DNA of 37,421 bases from Pseudomonas citronellolis (GTDB lineage: Bacteria > Pseudomonadota > Gammaproteobacteria > Pseudomonadales > Pseudomonadaceae). The stretch spans positions 1 to 37,421 of the forward strand of contig NZ_JARJLT010000392.1 of assembly GCF_029335315.1 (NCBI RefSeq), written 5' to 3'. The translations under genes were made by a program, and so were the position numbers. Under the pieces are notes generated by a model. It was not told the origin of the DNA. It saw nothing but the letters and a program-made list of their open reading frames with translations, and ran no database searches. Positions within the stretch are counted from its first letter, which is position 1. Each line of letters begins with the position of its first letter. Shown piece by piece: positions 1-8,301 of the stretch.

Positions 1-71
1 TGGCTCTGGGCGTTGCAAAGGACGTTGATTGGGAGCGGAGTGGGCCAGGTGCAGCAGGTGTGGTTGGCGCT

Positions 72-989
72 TCAGGCCTGCTCGACGCCGCCGCTCAGCT
101 CCTCGCGGGCGTAGTCGACGAACAGCCGCGCCGGCTTGGTCAGCTGCGCGCGCTTGAGCCAGGCGGCGACCAGGCCGGAGGCGCTGACGTCCTCGGCGAT
201 GTCGACCATCACCACCTTCTTGCCGTCGTAGGTGCACTCCGAATGCGGCCGGGTGACCAGCACCGAGAAGCCGAAGCCCTGGCCGACCATGCCGCGCACC
301 ATCTCGATGGAGGGCGAGCTGAAGGCGATGTTCGGGCTCAGGCCGAGCTCCTCGAAGATGCTCACGAAGTAGGTGCGGCTGGGCTGCACGTCGAGCAGGA
401 TCATCGGCTCCAGGGCCAGGTCGCGCAGCGACACCTGGGCCTGGCGGGCGAAGCGGTGGTCGGCCGGGAGCAGGGCGTAGGGCCGCTGCGCCGGCATCAT
501 CGGTTCGGTCTCGATGGTGCCGTCGAGGTCGTGGCGGTACAGCAGGGCCAGGTCGAAGCGCCCGGACGTCAGGCCCTGCACCAGTTCCTGCTGCTCGCCG
601 TCGCGGATACGGATTTCCACGCCGGGATAGCGCTCGCGGAAGCCGGCGATCAGCCGTGGCAGGTACAGCGGCGCCACCGTCTCGAAGCAGCCCAGGTCGA
701 TCTGCCCGGCCACCACGTCGTTGTCGGCCAGGGCGTTCTGCTCGAACTCGTGGGCCATGCGCAGCAGTTCCTGGGCCTTGCGGTAGAAGCGCGCGCCGCT
801 CGGGGTCAGCGACACGCCCTGGGCGTGATGGCGGATGAACAGCTGCACGCCGAAGCTCTCTTCCAGGCCCTTGATCGCCGTGGAGATCGACGGCTGGGCG
901 ATGTAGAGCTTGCGCGAGGCCTCGGCCACGCTGCCGCATTCCACGGTGGTCACGAAATACTTCAGTTGCCGCAAGGTATAGGACGCCAC
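72..989 (-). CDS. LysR-family transcriptional regulator
   Basis: This is a 305-residue DNA-binding regulator of normal LysR length. Residues 1-60 form the winged helix-turn-helix (LRQLKYFVTTVECGSVAEAS, then the recognition segment AQPSISTAIKGLE). The rest is the periplasmic-binding-protein-like effector domain. I chose the GTG at 989 because AGAGGT (996-1001) sits six bases upstream and the protein then starts as LysR proteins usually do. The reading frame stays open upstream, and an ATG at 1013 would add eight residues. It is divergent from the aldehyde dehydrogenase gene, the usual position for the activator of a catabolic cluster, so it probably controls the genes at 1288-8196. That role is inferred from position; the effector is unknown. 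Confidence 0.9.
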   Translation of the reverse strand: MASYTLRQLKYFVTTVECGSVAEASRKLYIAQPSISTAIKGLEESFGVQLFIRHHAQGVSLTPSGARFYRKAQELLRMAHEFEQNALADNDVVAGQIDLGCFETVAPLYLPRLIAGFRERYPGVEIRIRDGEQQELVQGLTSGRFDLALLYRHDLDGTIETEPMMPAQRPYALLPADHRFARQAQVSLRDLALEPMILLDVQPSRTYFVSIFEELGLSPNIAFSSPSIEMVRGMVGQGFGFSVLVTRPHSECTYDGKKVVMVDIAEDVSASGLVAAWLKRAQLTKPARLFVDYAREELSGGVEQA

Positions 990-1287
990 TGCAAGACCTC
1001 TATGGCGCTGCATCGCCGGCGGGCGTGCGCGCTCCGTTTGTACTGTGATTCGCCACGGTGGGCTGCCTGAGCCTAGCAAGGAACGGACCCGGCCGCTTCG
1101 CGCCGGGCCCGCCGCCATACCCGCCGTGGCCTGCACGATAACCCAGCACGGCGCACTTTGCCGGTGCGCGGCTGCCCAGCTTTTTCATATACCCCGAAGA
1201 CATATTTAATATTTTTCCTCGGCCGGGGCATGCGCGACCATCTGGCTCCATCACAGAACAAGAATGCCCGTGAGCAGGAGTGCCCAG
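990..1287. promoter_or_regulatory. divergent promoter region of lysR and the amine cluster
   Basis: About 300 bases without a gene lie between divergent lysR and the aldehyde dehydrogenase gene. The stretch 1181-1216 is strikingly AT-rich for this genome (TTTTTCATAT, then CATATTTAATATTTTT) and is the likely place for promoter elements and LysR binding. I could not define a convincing T-N11-A operator by eye. An AGGAG at 1276-1280 serves the GTG start at 1288. Confidence 0.5.
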
Positions 1288-2778
1288 GTGTACCAACTCA
1301 ACGACTGGCAGCAGCGTGCCGCGCGTCAGACCTTCATCGACACCGCCCTGATCGGAGGCCGCCGCGTGGCCGCCGCCGACGGCGCCACTTTCGCCTCCAT
1401 CGACCCGGCGACCAACCGCCTGCTGGCCAATGTCGCCGCTTGCGGCGCGGCCGAGGTCGACGCCGCCGTGCGCAGCGCCCGCCAGGCCTTCGAGCAAGGC
1501 CCCTGGGCGCGCATGGCGCCGCGCGAGCGCAAGGCCGTGCTGCTCAAGCTGGCCGAGCTGATGATGGCCCATCGCGAGGAGCTGGCCCTGCTGGACTCGC
1601 TGAACATGGGCAAGCCGGTGATGGACGCCTTCAACATCGACGTGCCCGGCGCCGCCGGCGTGTTCAGCTGGTACGCCGAGAGCATCGACAAGCTCTACGA
1701 CCAGGTCGCCCCCACCGCGCCCAACGCCCTGGCCACCATCACCCGCGCGCCGCTGGGCGTGATCGGCGCGGTGGTGCCGTGGAACTTCCCGCTCGACATG
1801 GCCGCCTGGAAGCTGGCCCCGGCGCTGGCCGCCGGTAACTCGGTGGTGCTCAAGCCGGCCGAGCAGTCGCCGTTCTCCGCCCTGCGCCTGGCCGAGCTGG
1901 CCCTGGAGGCCGGCCTGCCGGAAGGCGTGCTGAACGTGGTGCCGGGCCTCGGCGAGCACGCCGGCAAGGCCCTCGGCCTGCACCCGGACGTGGACTGCCT
2001 GGTGTTCACCGGCTCCACCGAAGTGGGCAAGTACTTCATGCAGTATTCCGCCCAGTCCAACCTCAAGCAGGTCTGGCTGGAGTGCGGCGGCAAGAGCGCC
2101 AACCTGGTGTTCGCCGACTGCCAGGACCTCGACCTGGCCGCCGAGAAGGCCGCCTTCGGCATCTTCTTCAACCAGGGCGAAGTCTGCTCGGCCAACTCGC
2201 GCCTGCTGGTGCAGCGTTCGATCCACGACGAGTTCGTCGAGCGCCTGATCGCCAAGGCCCGCGACTGGGCCCCGGGCGACCCGCTGGACCCGTCCAGCCG
2301 CGCCGGCGCCATCGTCGATGCCAAGCAGACCGCCAACGTCCTGCGCTTCATCGAGGAAGCCCGTGGTTCCGCCGCGACCCTGGCCTGCGGCGGCCGCCAG
2401 CTGGAATTCAACGGTTCGGGCAACTTCATCGAGCCGACCATCTTCACCGGCGTCGACCCGCAGCAGCGCCTGGCCCGCGACGAAGTCTTCGGCCCGGTGC
2501 TGGCGGTGACCGCCTTCGACAGCGAGGAAGAGGCCCTGCGCCTGGCCAACGACAGCCCCTTCGGCCTGGCCGCCTCGGTGTGGAGCGACGACCTCAACCG
2601 CGCCCACCGCGTGGCTTCGCGGCTGAATGTGGGCACCGTGTCGGTGAACACCGTGGACGCCCTCGACCCGGCGATTCCCTTCGGCGGCGGCAAGCAGTCC
2701 GGCTTCGGCCGCGACCTGTCGCTGCACTCGTTCGACAAGTACACGCAGCTCAAGACCACCTGGTTCCAGCTGCGCTGA
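1288..2778 (+). CDS. aldehyde dehydrogenase (PuuC/KauB-like)
   Basis: NAD(P)-dependent aldehyde dehydrogenase of the class that oxidises amino-aldehydes produced from amines. Visible hallmarks are the cofactor-loop VPWNFPLD with Asn166, KPAEQSP, FTGSTEVGK, general base Glu265 in LECGGK, nucleophile Cys300 in NQGEVCSANSR, EVFGPV, and the C-terminal PFGGGKQSGFGRD. I start it at GTG 1288 (496 aa), seven bases after AGGAG (1276-1280). An ATG at 1264 lacks a clear ribosome site and would add eight residues. Length and motifs fit gamma-glutamyl-aminobutyraldehyde / aminoaldehyde dehydrogenases. The next gene is a polyamine-type transaminase, so the substrate is probably the aldehyde it makes; the precise substrate is inferred. 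Confidence 0.93.
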   Translation: MYQLNDWQQRAARQTFIDTALIGGRRVAAADGATFASIDPATNRLLANVAACGAAEVDAAVRSARQAFEQGPWARMAPRERKAVLLKLAELMMAHREELALLDSLNMGKPVMDAFNIDVPGAAGVFSWYAESIDKLYDQVAPTAPNALATITRAPLGVIGAVVPWNFPLDMAAWKLAPALAAGNSVVLKPAEQSPFSALRLAELALEAGLPEGVLNVVPGLGEHAGKALGLHPDVDCLVFTGSTEVGKYFMQYSAQSNLKQVWLECGGKSANLVFADCQDLDLAAEKAAFGIFFNQGEVCSANSRLLVQRSIHDEFVERLIAKARDWAPGDPLDPSSRAGAIVDAKQTANVLRFIEEARGSAATLACGGRQLEFNGSGNFIEPTIFTGVDPQQRLARDEVFGPVLAVTAFDSEEEALRLANDSPFGLAASVWSDDLNRAHRVASRLNVGTVSVNTVDALDPAIPFGGGKQSGFGRDLSLHSFDKYTQLKTTWFQLR

Positions 2779-2786
2779 GGCCCGCG

Positions 2787-2821
2787 GGCCCGGCCGCCGC
2801 AGCTATGCTCGGCGGCGGGCC
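2787..2821 (+). other. GC-rich hairpin after aldehyde dehydrogenase gene
   Basis: GGCCC-G-GCCGCCG (2787-2799) pairs with CGGCGGCGGGCC (2810-2821) around a ten-base loop, with one bulged G. It lies nine bases after the stop codon and has no T-tract, so it is more likely an RNA-processing or partial-termination structure than a full terminator. The rest of the 176-base gap to the aminotransferase gene shows no element I recognise. Confidence 0.4.
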
Positions 2822-2954
2822 GGCGCCCGGAATAGATTACCGAACCGCTCGAGACGGCCGGTGAGACTGCCCAGGTAAGTCCGTCGCCCTCGATCCCCCG
2901 CAATCCCCTCAGGCTGGCTGCCGGAGCACCGCCGAGGGAACCAGGAGAAAGTCG

Positions 2955-4337
2955 ATGACCGACAACACCCAAGCGCAACGTGAAACCCGCGACTACCAGG
3001 CGGCGGACGCGGCCCACCACATCCACGCCTTCCTCGACCAGAAGGCGCTGAACGCCGAAGGCCCGCGCGTGATCGTGCGCGGCGAAGGCCTGCACCTGTG
3101 GGACAACGACGGCAACCGCTACCTGGACGGCATGTCCGGCCTGTGGTGCACCCAGCTCGGCTACGGCCGCAAGGACCTGACCGCCGCAGCCGCCGCGCAG
3201 ATGGACCAGCTGTCGTACTACAACATGTTCTTCCACACCACCCACCCGGCGGTGATCGAGCTTTCCGAGCTGCTCTTCAGCCTGCTGCCGGGCCACTACA
3301 GCCACGCCATCTACACCAATTCCGGCTCCGAATCCAACGAGGTGCTGATCCGCACCGTGCGCCGCTACTGGCAGATTCTCGGCAAGCCGCAGAAGAAGAT
3401 CATGATCGGCCGCTGGAACGGCTACCACGGCTCGACCCTGGCGGCCACCGCCCTGGGCGGCATGAAGTTCATGCACGAGATGGGCGGGATGATCCCGGAC
3501 ATCGCGCACATCGACGAACCCTACTGGTTCGCCCACGAAGGCGACCTGACCCCCGAGGAATTCGGCCGTCGCTGCGCCCAGCAGCTGGAAGACAAGATCC
3601 TCGAACTGGGCGCCGAGAACGTCGCCGGCTTCATCGCCGAGCCGTTCCAGGGCGCCGGCGGCATGATCTTCCCGCCGGAAAGCTACTGGCCGGAAATCCA
3701 GCGCATCTGCCGCAAGTACGACGTACTGCTGTGCGCCGATGAAGTGATCGGCGGCTTCGGTCGCACCGGCGAGTGGATGGCCCACCAGCACTTCGGCTTC
3801 GAGCCGGACACCCTGTCCATCGCCAAGGGCCTGACCAGCGGCTACATCCCCATGGGCGGCCTGGTGCTGAGCAAGCGCATCGCCGAGGTCCTGGTGGAGC
3901 AGGGCGGCGTGTTCGCCCACGGCCTGACCTACTCCGGGCACCCGGTGGCGGCGGCGGTGGCCGTGGCCAACCTCAAGGCGCTGCGTGACGAGGGCATCGT
4001 CACCCAGGTCAAGAACGACACCGGCCCGTACCTGCAGCAGTGCCTGCGCGAAGTGTTCGGCAACCACCCGCTGGTCGGCGAGATCCAGGGCGCCGGCCTG
4101 GTGGCGGCGCTGCAGTTCGCCGAGGACAAGGCGACCCGCAAGCGCTTCGCCAACGAGAACGACATCGCCTGGCGCTGCCGCACCATCGGCTTCGAGGAAG
4201 GCCTGATCATCCGCTCGACCCTCGGCCGCATGATCATGGCCCCGGCCCTGGTCGCCGGCCGCGCCGAGCTGGACGAACTGGTCGACAAGACCCGCATCGC
4301 GGTGGACCGCACCGCGCGCGAGATCGGCGTGCTCTGA
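2955..4337 (+). CDS. class III aminotransferase (putrescine/omega-amine:pyruvate type)
   Basis: A 460-residue PLP-dependent, fold-type I transaminase. PLP-binding features are TNSGSESNE (121-129) for the phosphate, WNGYHGST (154-161), Asp262 in ADEV and the Schiff-base Lys291 in SIAKGLTSGY. Its overall sequence strongly recalls SpuC (putrescine:pyruvate aminotransferase) and other beta-alanine/omega-amine:pyruvate transaminases of Pseudomonas, for example in WNGYHGST, FGRTGEW and TYSGHPVAAAVA. It would convert a terminal amine to an aldehyde for the preceding dehydrogenase. AGGAGA (2943-2948) supports the ATG. Amine specificity (putrescine, cadaverine, a longer polyamine or an omega-amino acid) cannot be read from the sequence. 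Confidence 0.92.
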   Translation: MTDNTQAQRETRDYQAADAAHHIHAFLDQKALNAEGPRVIVRGEGLHLWDNDGNRYLDGMSGLWCTQLGYGRKDLTAAAAAQMDQLSYYNMFFHTTHPAVIELSELLFSLLPGHYSHAIYTNSGSESNEVLIRTVRRYWQILGKPQKKIMIGRWNGYHGSTLAATALGGMKFMHEMGGMIPDIAHIDEPYWFAHEGDLTPEEFGRRCAQQLEDKILELGAENVAGFIAEPFQGAGGMIFPPESYWPEIQRICRKYDVLLCADEVIGGFGRTGEWMAHQHFGFEPDTLSIAKGLTSGYIPMGGLVLSKRIAEVLVEQGGVFAHGLTYSGHPVAAAVAVANLKALRDEGIVTQVKNDTGPYLQQCLREVFGNHPLVGEIQGAGLVAALQFAEDKATRKRFANENDIAWRCRTIGFEEGLIIRSTLGRMIMAPALVAGRAELDELVDKTRIAVDRTAREIGVL

Positions 4338-4370
4338 CGCTGACGGCGCCCTTCGGCGCCGCCGGAGTCA

Positions 4371-4436
4371 CTGGGTCCCCGCGTGCGCGGGGATGACGAG
4401 CGAAACATCGTCACTCCCGCGAACGCGGGAGCCCAG
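4371..4436 (+). repeat. dispersed paired-hairpin repeat, family A, copy 1
   Basis: Two adjacent hairpins (CCCCGCGTGCGCGGGG and CTCCCGCGAACGCGGGAG) are flanked by CTGGG / CCCAG and spaced by GATGACG...CGTCA. The same element occurs in reverse orientation at 22393-22476. It resembles non-coding paired-palindrome repeats scattered through proteobacterial genomes. It sits in the 256-base gap between the aminotransferase and binding-protein genes and may weaken read-through. Confidence 0.75.
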
Positions 4437-4593
4437 CGACTCACTGCCGTTCCCGCCCCGAGCAAGGAAAGCTCCAACCGCACAACAACGCCGCGAGCCC
4501 ACGAAGGCCCGCGCGGTGGAACCCCTTTGCCGTCCGTTCGGCAACTGCCCAGCAACACACCAACAACGCCAACCGGCTGTGGGAGTCCGTTCC

Positions 4594-5634
4594 ATGAAAT
4601 CGTCCTTGCGTTCCATCCTCGCCTGCGCAGTCCTGGCCGCCGCCAGCGGCGCCCAGGCGCAATCGCAGAACCTCACCGTGATCTCCTTCGGCGGCGCCAC
4701 CAAGGCGGCCCAGGAGCAGGCCTACTTCAAGCCGTTCGACGCCAGCGGCGCCGGCAAGGTGGTGGCCGGTGAATACAACGGCGAGATGGCCAAGGTGAAA
4801 GCCATGGTCGACGTCGGCAAGGTCAGCTGGGACGTGGTCGAGGTGGAAAGCCCCGAACTGCTGCGCGGCTGCGACGAGGGCCTGTTCGAACGCATCGACC
4901 CGGCCACCATCGGCGACCCGGCGCAGTTCGTCCCCGGCACCTTCAGCGAATGCGGCGTGGCCACCTACGTCTGGTCGATGGTCATGGCCTACGACGCCAA
5001 GCGCCTGGCCAAGGCGCCGGCTTCCTGGGCGGACTTCTGGAACGTCAAGGACTTCCCCGGCAAGCGCGGCCTGCGCAAGGGCGCCAAGTACACCCTGGAA
5101 GTCGCCCTGCTGGCCGACGGGGTGAAGGCGGAAGACCTGTACAAGGTGCTCGGCACCCCCGAGGGCGTCAGCCGCGCCTTCGCCAAGCTCGACCAGATCA
5201 AGCCCTACATCCAGTGGTGGGAAGCCGGCGCGCAACCGCCGCAGTGGCTGGCCGCCGGCGACGTGACCATGAGCGCCGCCTACAACGGGCGCATCGCCGC
5301 CGCGCAGAAGGAAGGCGTGCCGCTGGCCATCGTCTGGCCCGGCAGCCTCTACGACCCGGAGTACTGGGCGGTGGTCAAGGGCACGCCGAACAAGGCCCTG
5401 GCCGAGAAGTTCATCGCCTTCGCCAGCCAGCCGCAGACGCAGAAGGTGTTCTCCGAGAGCATCCCCTACGGCCCGGTGCACAAGGACACCCTGGCGCTGC
5501 TGCCGGCCGACGTGCAGGCCGCGCTGCCCACCGCGCCGGCCAACCTGAAGGACGCCCGCGCGGTCGACGCGGCCTTCTGGGTCGACCACGGCGAGGAACT
5601 GGAACAACGCTTCAACGCCTGGGCGGCCCGCTGA
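4594..5634 (+). CDS. periplasmic PotD/PotF-like substrate-binding protein
   Basis: A 346-residue exported binding protein of the spermidine/putrescine family. The signal peptide is MKSSLRSILACAVLAAASGA followed by QAQ, with cleavage probably after AQA. The mature protein begins LTVISFGGATKAAQEQAY, characteristic of this family, and contains WDVVEVESPEL and PYIQWWEAGAQ in the ligand cleft region. The ATG at 4594 has GGGAG (4581-4585) eight bases upstream, and the frame upstream contains no signal-peptide-like start. No ABC ATPase or ABC permease gene follows. Instead the next gene is an NCS1 secondary transporter, so this protein is either an orphan receptor feeding a distant ABC system or works with that permease. 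Ligand is inferred to be a polyamine or related amine. Confidence 0.9.
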   Translation: MKSSLRSILACAVLAAASGAQAQSQNLTVISFGGATKAAQEQAYFKPFDASGAGKVVAGEYNGEMAKVKAMVDVGKVSWDVVEVESPELLRGCDEGLFERIDPATIGDPAQFVPGTFSECGVATYVWSMVMAYDAKRLAKAPASWADFWNVKDFPGKRGLRKGAKYTLEVALLADGVKAEDLYKVLGTPEGVSRAFAKLDQIKPYIQWWEAGAQPPQWLAAGDVTMSAAYNGRIAAAQKEGVPLAIVWPGSLYDPEYWAVVKGTPNKALAEKFIAFASQPQTQKVFSESIPYGPVHKDTLALLPADVQAALPTAPANLKDARAVDAAFWVDHGEELEQRFNAWAAR

Positions 5635-5652
5635 GGTCCCCGGCTTACCCGA

Positions 5653-5672
5653 GTGCCCGGCGCGCCGGGCAC
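5653..5672 (+). other. perfect 20-base palindrome between binding-protein and permease genes
   Basis: GTGCCCGG-CGCG-CCGGGCAC forms an eight-pair hairpin, 18 bases after the binding-protein stop and without a T-tract. Hairpins at this position in transport operons commonly stabilise the upstream message, so the binding protein accumulates above the permease. That role here is inferred. Confidence 0.5.
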
Positions 5673-5695
5673 CGCTTTGCCTTGCGAGAACCACA

Positions 5696-7087
5696 ATGAC
5701 AACGACGCAAAATCAGGCCGCGACCCTGGAGCTGAGCACCATCCAGCCCATCGCCCGGCATGAACGCCATGGCCGCGCCCGCGACCTCTTCACCATCTGG
5801 TTCGGCAGCAACATCATGCTGCTCACCGTGGTCACGGGGGCGCTGGCCGTCACCGTGTTCAAGCTGTCCTTCGTCTCCGCGCTGGCGGCGCTGGTGCTGG
5901 GCAACCTGATCGGCGGGGTGTTCATGGCCCTGCACTCGGCCCAGGGCCCGCAGCTGGGTGTGCCGCAGATGGTGCAGACCCGCGGCCAGTTCGGCTCCTT
6001 CGGCTCGCTGCTGGTGGTGGCCCTGGTGGTGATCATGTACCTGGGCTTCTTCGCCTCCAACCTGGTGCTCGGCGGCCAGTCGCTGAACGCGCGCTTCCCG
6101 GCCATCGGCACCAATGAAGGCATCCTGCTGGTGGGCGCGGTCAGCGTCATCGCCACCGTCTTCGGTTATCGCCTGATCCACGGCTACACCCGGCTGATGG
6201 CCTGGCTGTCCGGCGCGGTGCTGCTGGTCAGCTTCGCCTGGGTGCTGTTCGTCCACGGCGTGCCGGCGGACTTCCTGCAACGCAACGACTTCAACCTGCC
6301 GGGCTTCCTCGGCGCGCTGTCGATCGCCGCGCTCTGGCAGCTGGCCTACGCGCCCTACGTCTCCGACTATTCGCGCTACATGCCGCAGGACACCGGTGCG
6401 CGCACCGCGTTCTGGTCCAGCTACTGGGGCTGCTGCCTGGGCTCGATCCTGCCGATGCTGCTGGGCGTGATCGTCGGCCTGTGCCTGGACGGCGGCGACG
6501 TGATCGCCGGGCTGATCGGCATGACCGGCGGCTTCAGCGCCGTGCTGGTGGCGGTGTTCTCCATCGGCATCGCGGCGACCAACGCCATGAACCTGTATTG
6601 CGGCACCCTCTCGGCGATCACCGTCGGCCAGACCCTGATCCCCGCCTGGTCGGCCAAGGCCGGCTGGCGCGCGGTCATCGCCCTGGTGCTGTTCGGCGGC
6701 TCGCTGGCCATCGCTCTGCTCGGCCAGGACAACTTCATGGCCAACTACACCAACTTCATCCTGCTGCTGCTCTATGTGCTGGTGCCCTGGAGCGCGATCA
6801 ACCTGGTCGACTACTACCTGGTCGCCCACGGCCAGTACGACGTGCTGTCGTTCTTCCGCCGCGACGGCGGCATCTACGGCACCTTCAACTGGACCGCGGT
6901 GAACTGCTACGTGCTGGGCATCCTGGTGCAGGTGCCGTTCATGTCCACCGAGCTCTACACCGGGGCGGTGGCGCGCGCCATGAACGGCGCCGACATCTCC
7001 TGGATCGTCGGCCTGGGCGTGGTCTCGCCGGTCTACTGGCTGTTCAGCCGCAAGCGCCAGCGCGTCCTCGCCGAGGCCCGCGCATGA
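5696..7087 (+). CDS. NCS1-family permease (cytosine/purine/allantoin type)
   Basis: A 463-residue integral membrane protein with about twelve hydrophobic segments, of the nucleobase:cation symporter-1 family (Pfam Transp_cyt_pur). Family features are the early FTIWFGSNIMLLTVVTGAL helix, the SAQGPQLGVPQMVQTRGQFG loop after helix 2, and LAYAPYVSDYSRYMP near helix 6. Members import nucleobases, hydantoins, allantoin, thiamine and related compounds by proton or sodium symport. Its stop overlaps the ATG of the amidohydrolase gene (ATGA at 7084-7087), so the two proteins are probably made together. The context suggests the cargo is an amine, acetylated amine or amide; this cannot be confirmed from sequence. 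Confidence 0.88.
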   Translation: MTTTQNQAATLELSTIQPIARHERHGRARDLFTIWFGSNIMLLTVVTGALAVTVFKLSFVSALAALVLGNLIGGVFMALHSAQGPQLGVPQMVQTRGQFGSFGSLLVVALVVIMYLGFFASNLVLGGQSLNARFPAIGTNEGILLVGAVSVIATVFGYRLIHGYTRLMAWLSGAVLLVSFAWVLFVHGVPADFLQRNDFNLPGFLGALSIAALWQLAYAPYVSDYSRYMPQDTGARTAFWSSYWGCCLGSILPMLLGVIVGLCLDGGDVIAGLIGMTGGFSAVLVAVFSIGIAATNAMNLYCGTLSAITVGQTLIPAWSAKAGWRAVIALVLFGGSLAIALLGQDNFMANYTNFILLLLYVLVPWSAINLVDYYLVAHGQYDVLSFFRRDGGIYGTFNWTAVNCYVLGILVQVPFMSTELYTGAVARAMNGADISWIVGLGVVSPVYWLFSRKRQRVLAEARA

Positions 7088-8196
7088 GCCGCCGCAGTGG
7101 GTTCTTCTTCGACGAACGCTGCTTCTGGCACGCCGCCGGGCTGCACGCGCTGATCCTCCCGGTGGGCGGCTGGCTGCAGCCGCCGGCCGGCAGCGGCCAC
7201 GCCGAGTCGGCCGAGAGCAAGCGCCGGCTGAAGAGCCTGATGGACGTCTCCGGGCTGAGCGCCAGGCTCAAGCTGGCCAGCGCACCGATGGCCAGCGAGG
7301 AAGACCTGCTGCGGGTCCACCCGCTGGACTACCTGCAACGCTTCAAGGCCATGAGCGACGCCGGCCACGGCGAGCTGGGCGAGGAGGCCATGGTCGGCCC
7401 CGGCACCTACGAGATCGCCCGGCAGTCCGCTGGCCTCGCCATCGCCGCGGTGGACGCGGTGCTCAGCGGCGAGCTGGACAACGCCTACGCGCTGTCGCGG
7501 CCGCCGGGCCACCACTGCCTGGCCGATCGCGGCATGGGCTTCTGCTACCTGGCCAACATCGCCGTGGCGGTGGAGGCGGCCAAGGCTCGTCACGGCCTGC
7601 AGCGCGTCGCCGTGCTGGACTGGGACGTGCACCACGGCAACGGCACCCAATCGATCTTCTACGGCCGCGACGACGTGCTGACCCTGTCGATCCACCAGGC
7701 CGACTGCTTCCCGGTCGATTCCGGCGCGGTGGAAGAGCGGGGCGAGGGTGCCGGCCTGGGCGCCAACCTCAACGTGCCGCTGTACCCGGGCAGCGGCGAC
7801 GACGCCTACCGCCACGCGATGGAGCGCATCATCGTGCCGGCGCTGGAGCGCTTCCGCCCGGAGCTGATCGTGGTGGCCTGCGGCTTCGACGCCAACGGCG
7901 TGGACCCGCTGGCGCGCATGCTGGCGCACAGCGAGACCTTCCGCGCCATCACCCGCAGCGTGCGCGAGGCCGCCGAGCGGCTGTGTGATGGGCGCCTGGT
8001 GCTGGTCCACGAGGGCGGCTATGCCGAAGCCTACGTGCCGTTCTGCGGCCACGCGGTGATCGAGGAGCTGGCCGGGGTGGCCACCGAAGTGGTCGACCCC
8101 TTCCTGCCGATGCTCGAAGGCCAGCAGCCGGACGCCGATTTCCGCGCGTTCCAGCGCCAGGCCATCGAGCGCATGGCGCAGAAGCTCGACCTGTAA
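7084..8196 (+). CDS. zinc histone-deacetylase-like amidohydrolase / acetylpolyamine deacetylase
   Basis: A 370-residue arginase-deacetylase fold hydrolase that removes acetyl groups from amines. The active site is complete: the charge-relay pair His143-His144 in RPPGHH, zinc ligands Asp181 and His183 in DWDVHHGNGTQ and Asp269 in CGFDANGVDPLARM, and transition-state Tyr313 in HEGGY. These positions are each one residue beyond those I remember for the Bordetella/Alcaligenes enzyme HDAH FB188, so it belongs with the class II-like bacterial HDAHs rather than the shorter acetylpolyamine amidohydrolases. It is translationally coupled to the permease (ATGA overlap). In this cluster it probably frees the amine that the aminotransferase then uses; the natural substrate is inferred. 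Confidence 0.92.
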   Translation: MSRRSGFFFDERCFWHAAGLHALILPVGGWLQPPAGSGHAESAESKRRLKSLMDVSGLSARLKLASAPMASEEDLLRVHPLDYLQRFKAMSDAGHGELGEEAMVGPGTYEIARQSAGLAIAAVDAVLSGELDNAYALSRPPGHHCLADRGMGFCYLANIAVAVEAAKARHGLQRVAVLDWDVHHGNGTQSIFYGRDDVLTLSIHQADCFPVDSGAVEERGEGAGLGANLNVPLYPGSGDDAYRHAMERIIVPALERFRPELIVVACGFDANGVDPLARMLAHSETFRAITRSVREAAERLCDGRLVLVHEGGYAEAYVPFCGHAVIEELAGVATEVVDPFLPMLEGQQPDADFRAFQRQAIERMAQKLDL

Positions 8197-8225
8197 CCCG
8201 CCACGCCTCGTACCCTGGGCGGGGC

Positions 8226-8252
8226 AAAAAAAGAGGGAGCCCGAAGGCTCCC
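8226..8252 (-). terminator. rho-independent terminator of fdhA
   Basis: On the minus strand GGGAGCC-TTCG-GGCTCCC (8252-8235) is followed by TCTTTTTTT (to 8226). It lies about 50 bases past the fdhA stop and in the convergent gap with the amidohydrolase gene. Confidence 0.88.
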
Positions 8253-8301
8253 CTGGAGAGAAACCGCGGCGCGGGGCCGCGGTCGGAACGCTGGCCGCGC
8301 C

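Noticed and set aside
2840-2950. Glycine riboswitch suggested by CCCCTCAGGC and CCGGAGCA
   Set aside because: The two pieces occur in the wrong order for the glycine aptamer and the paired P1/P3 stems do not form.
1695-4067. 790-codon minus-strand open frame across the dehydrogenase and aminotransferase genes
   Set aside because: Spans two real genes and their gap; no recognisable protein.
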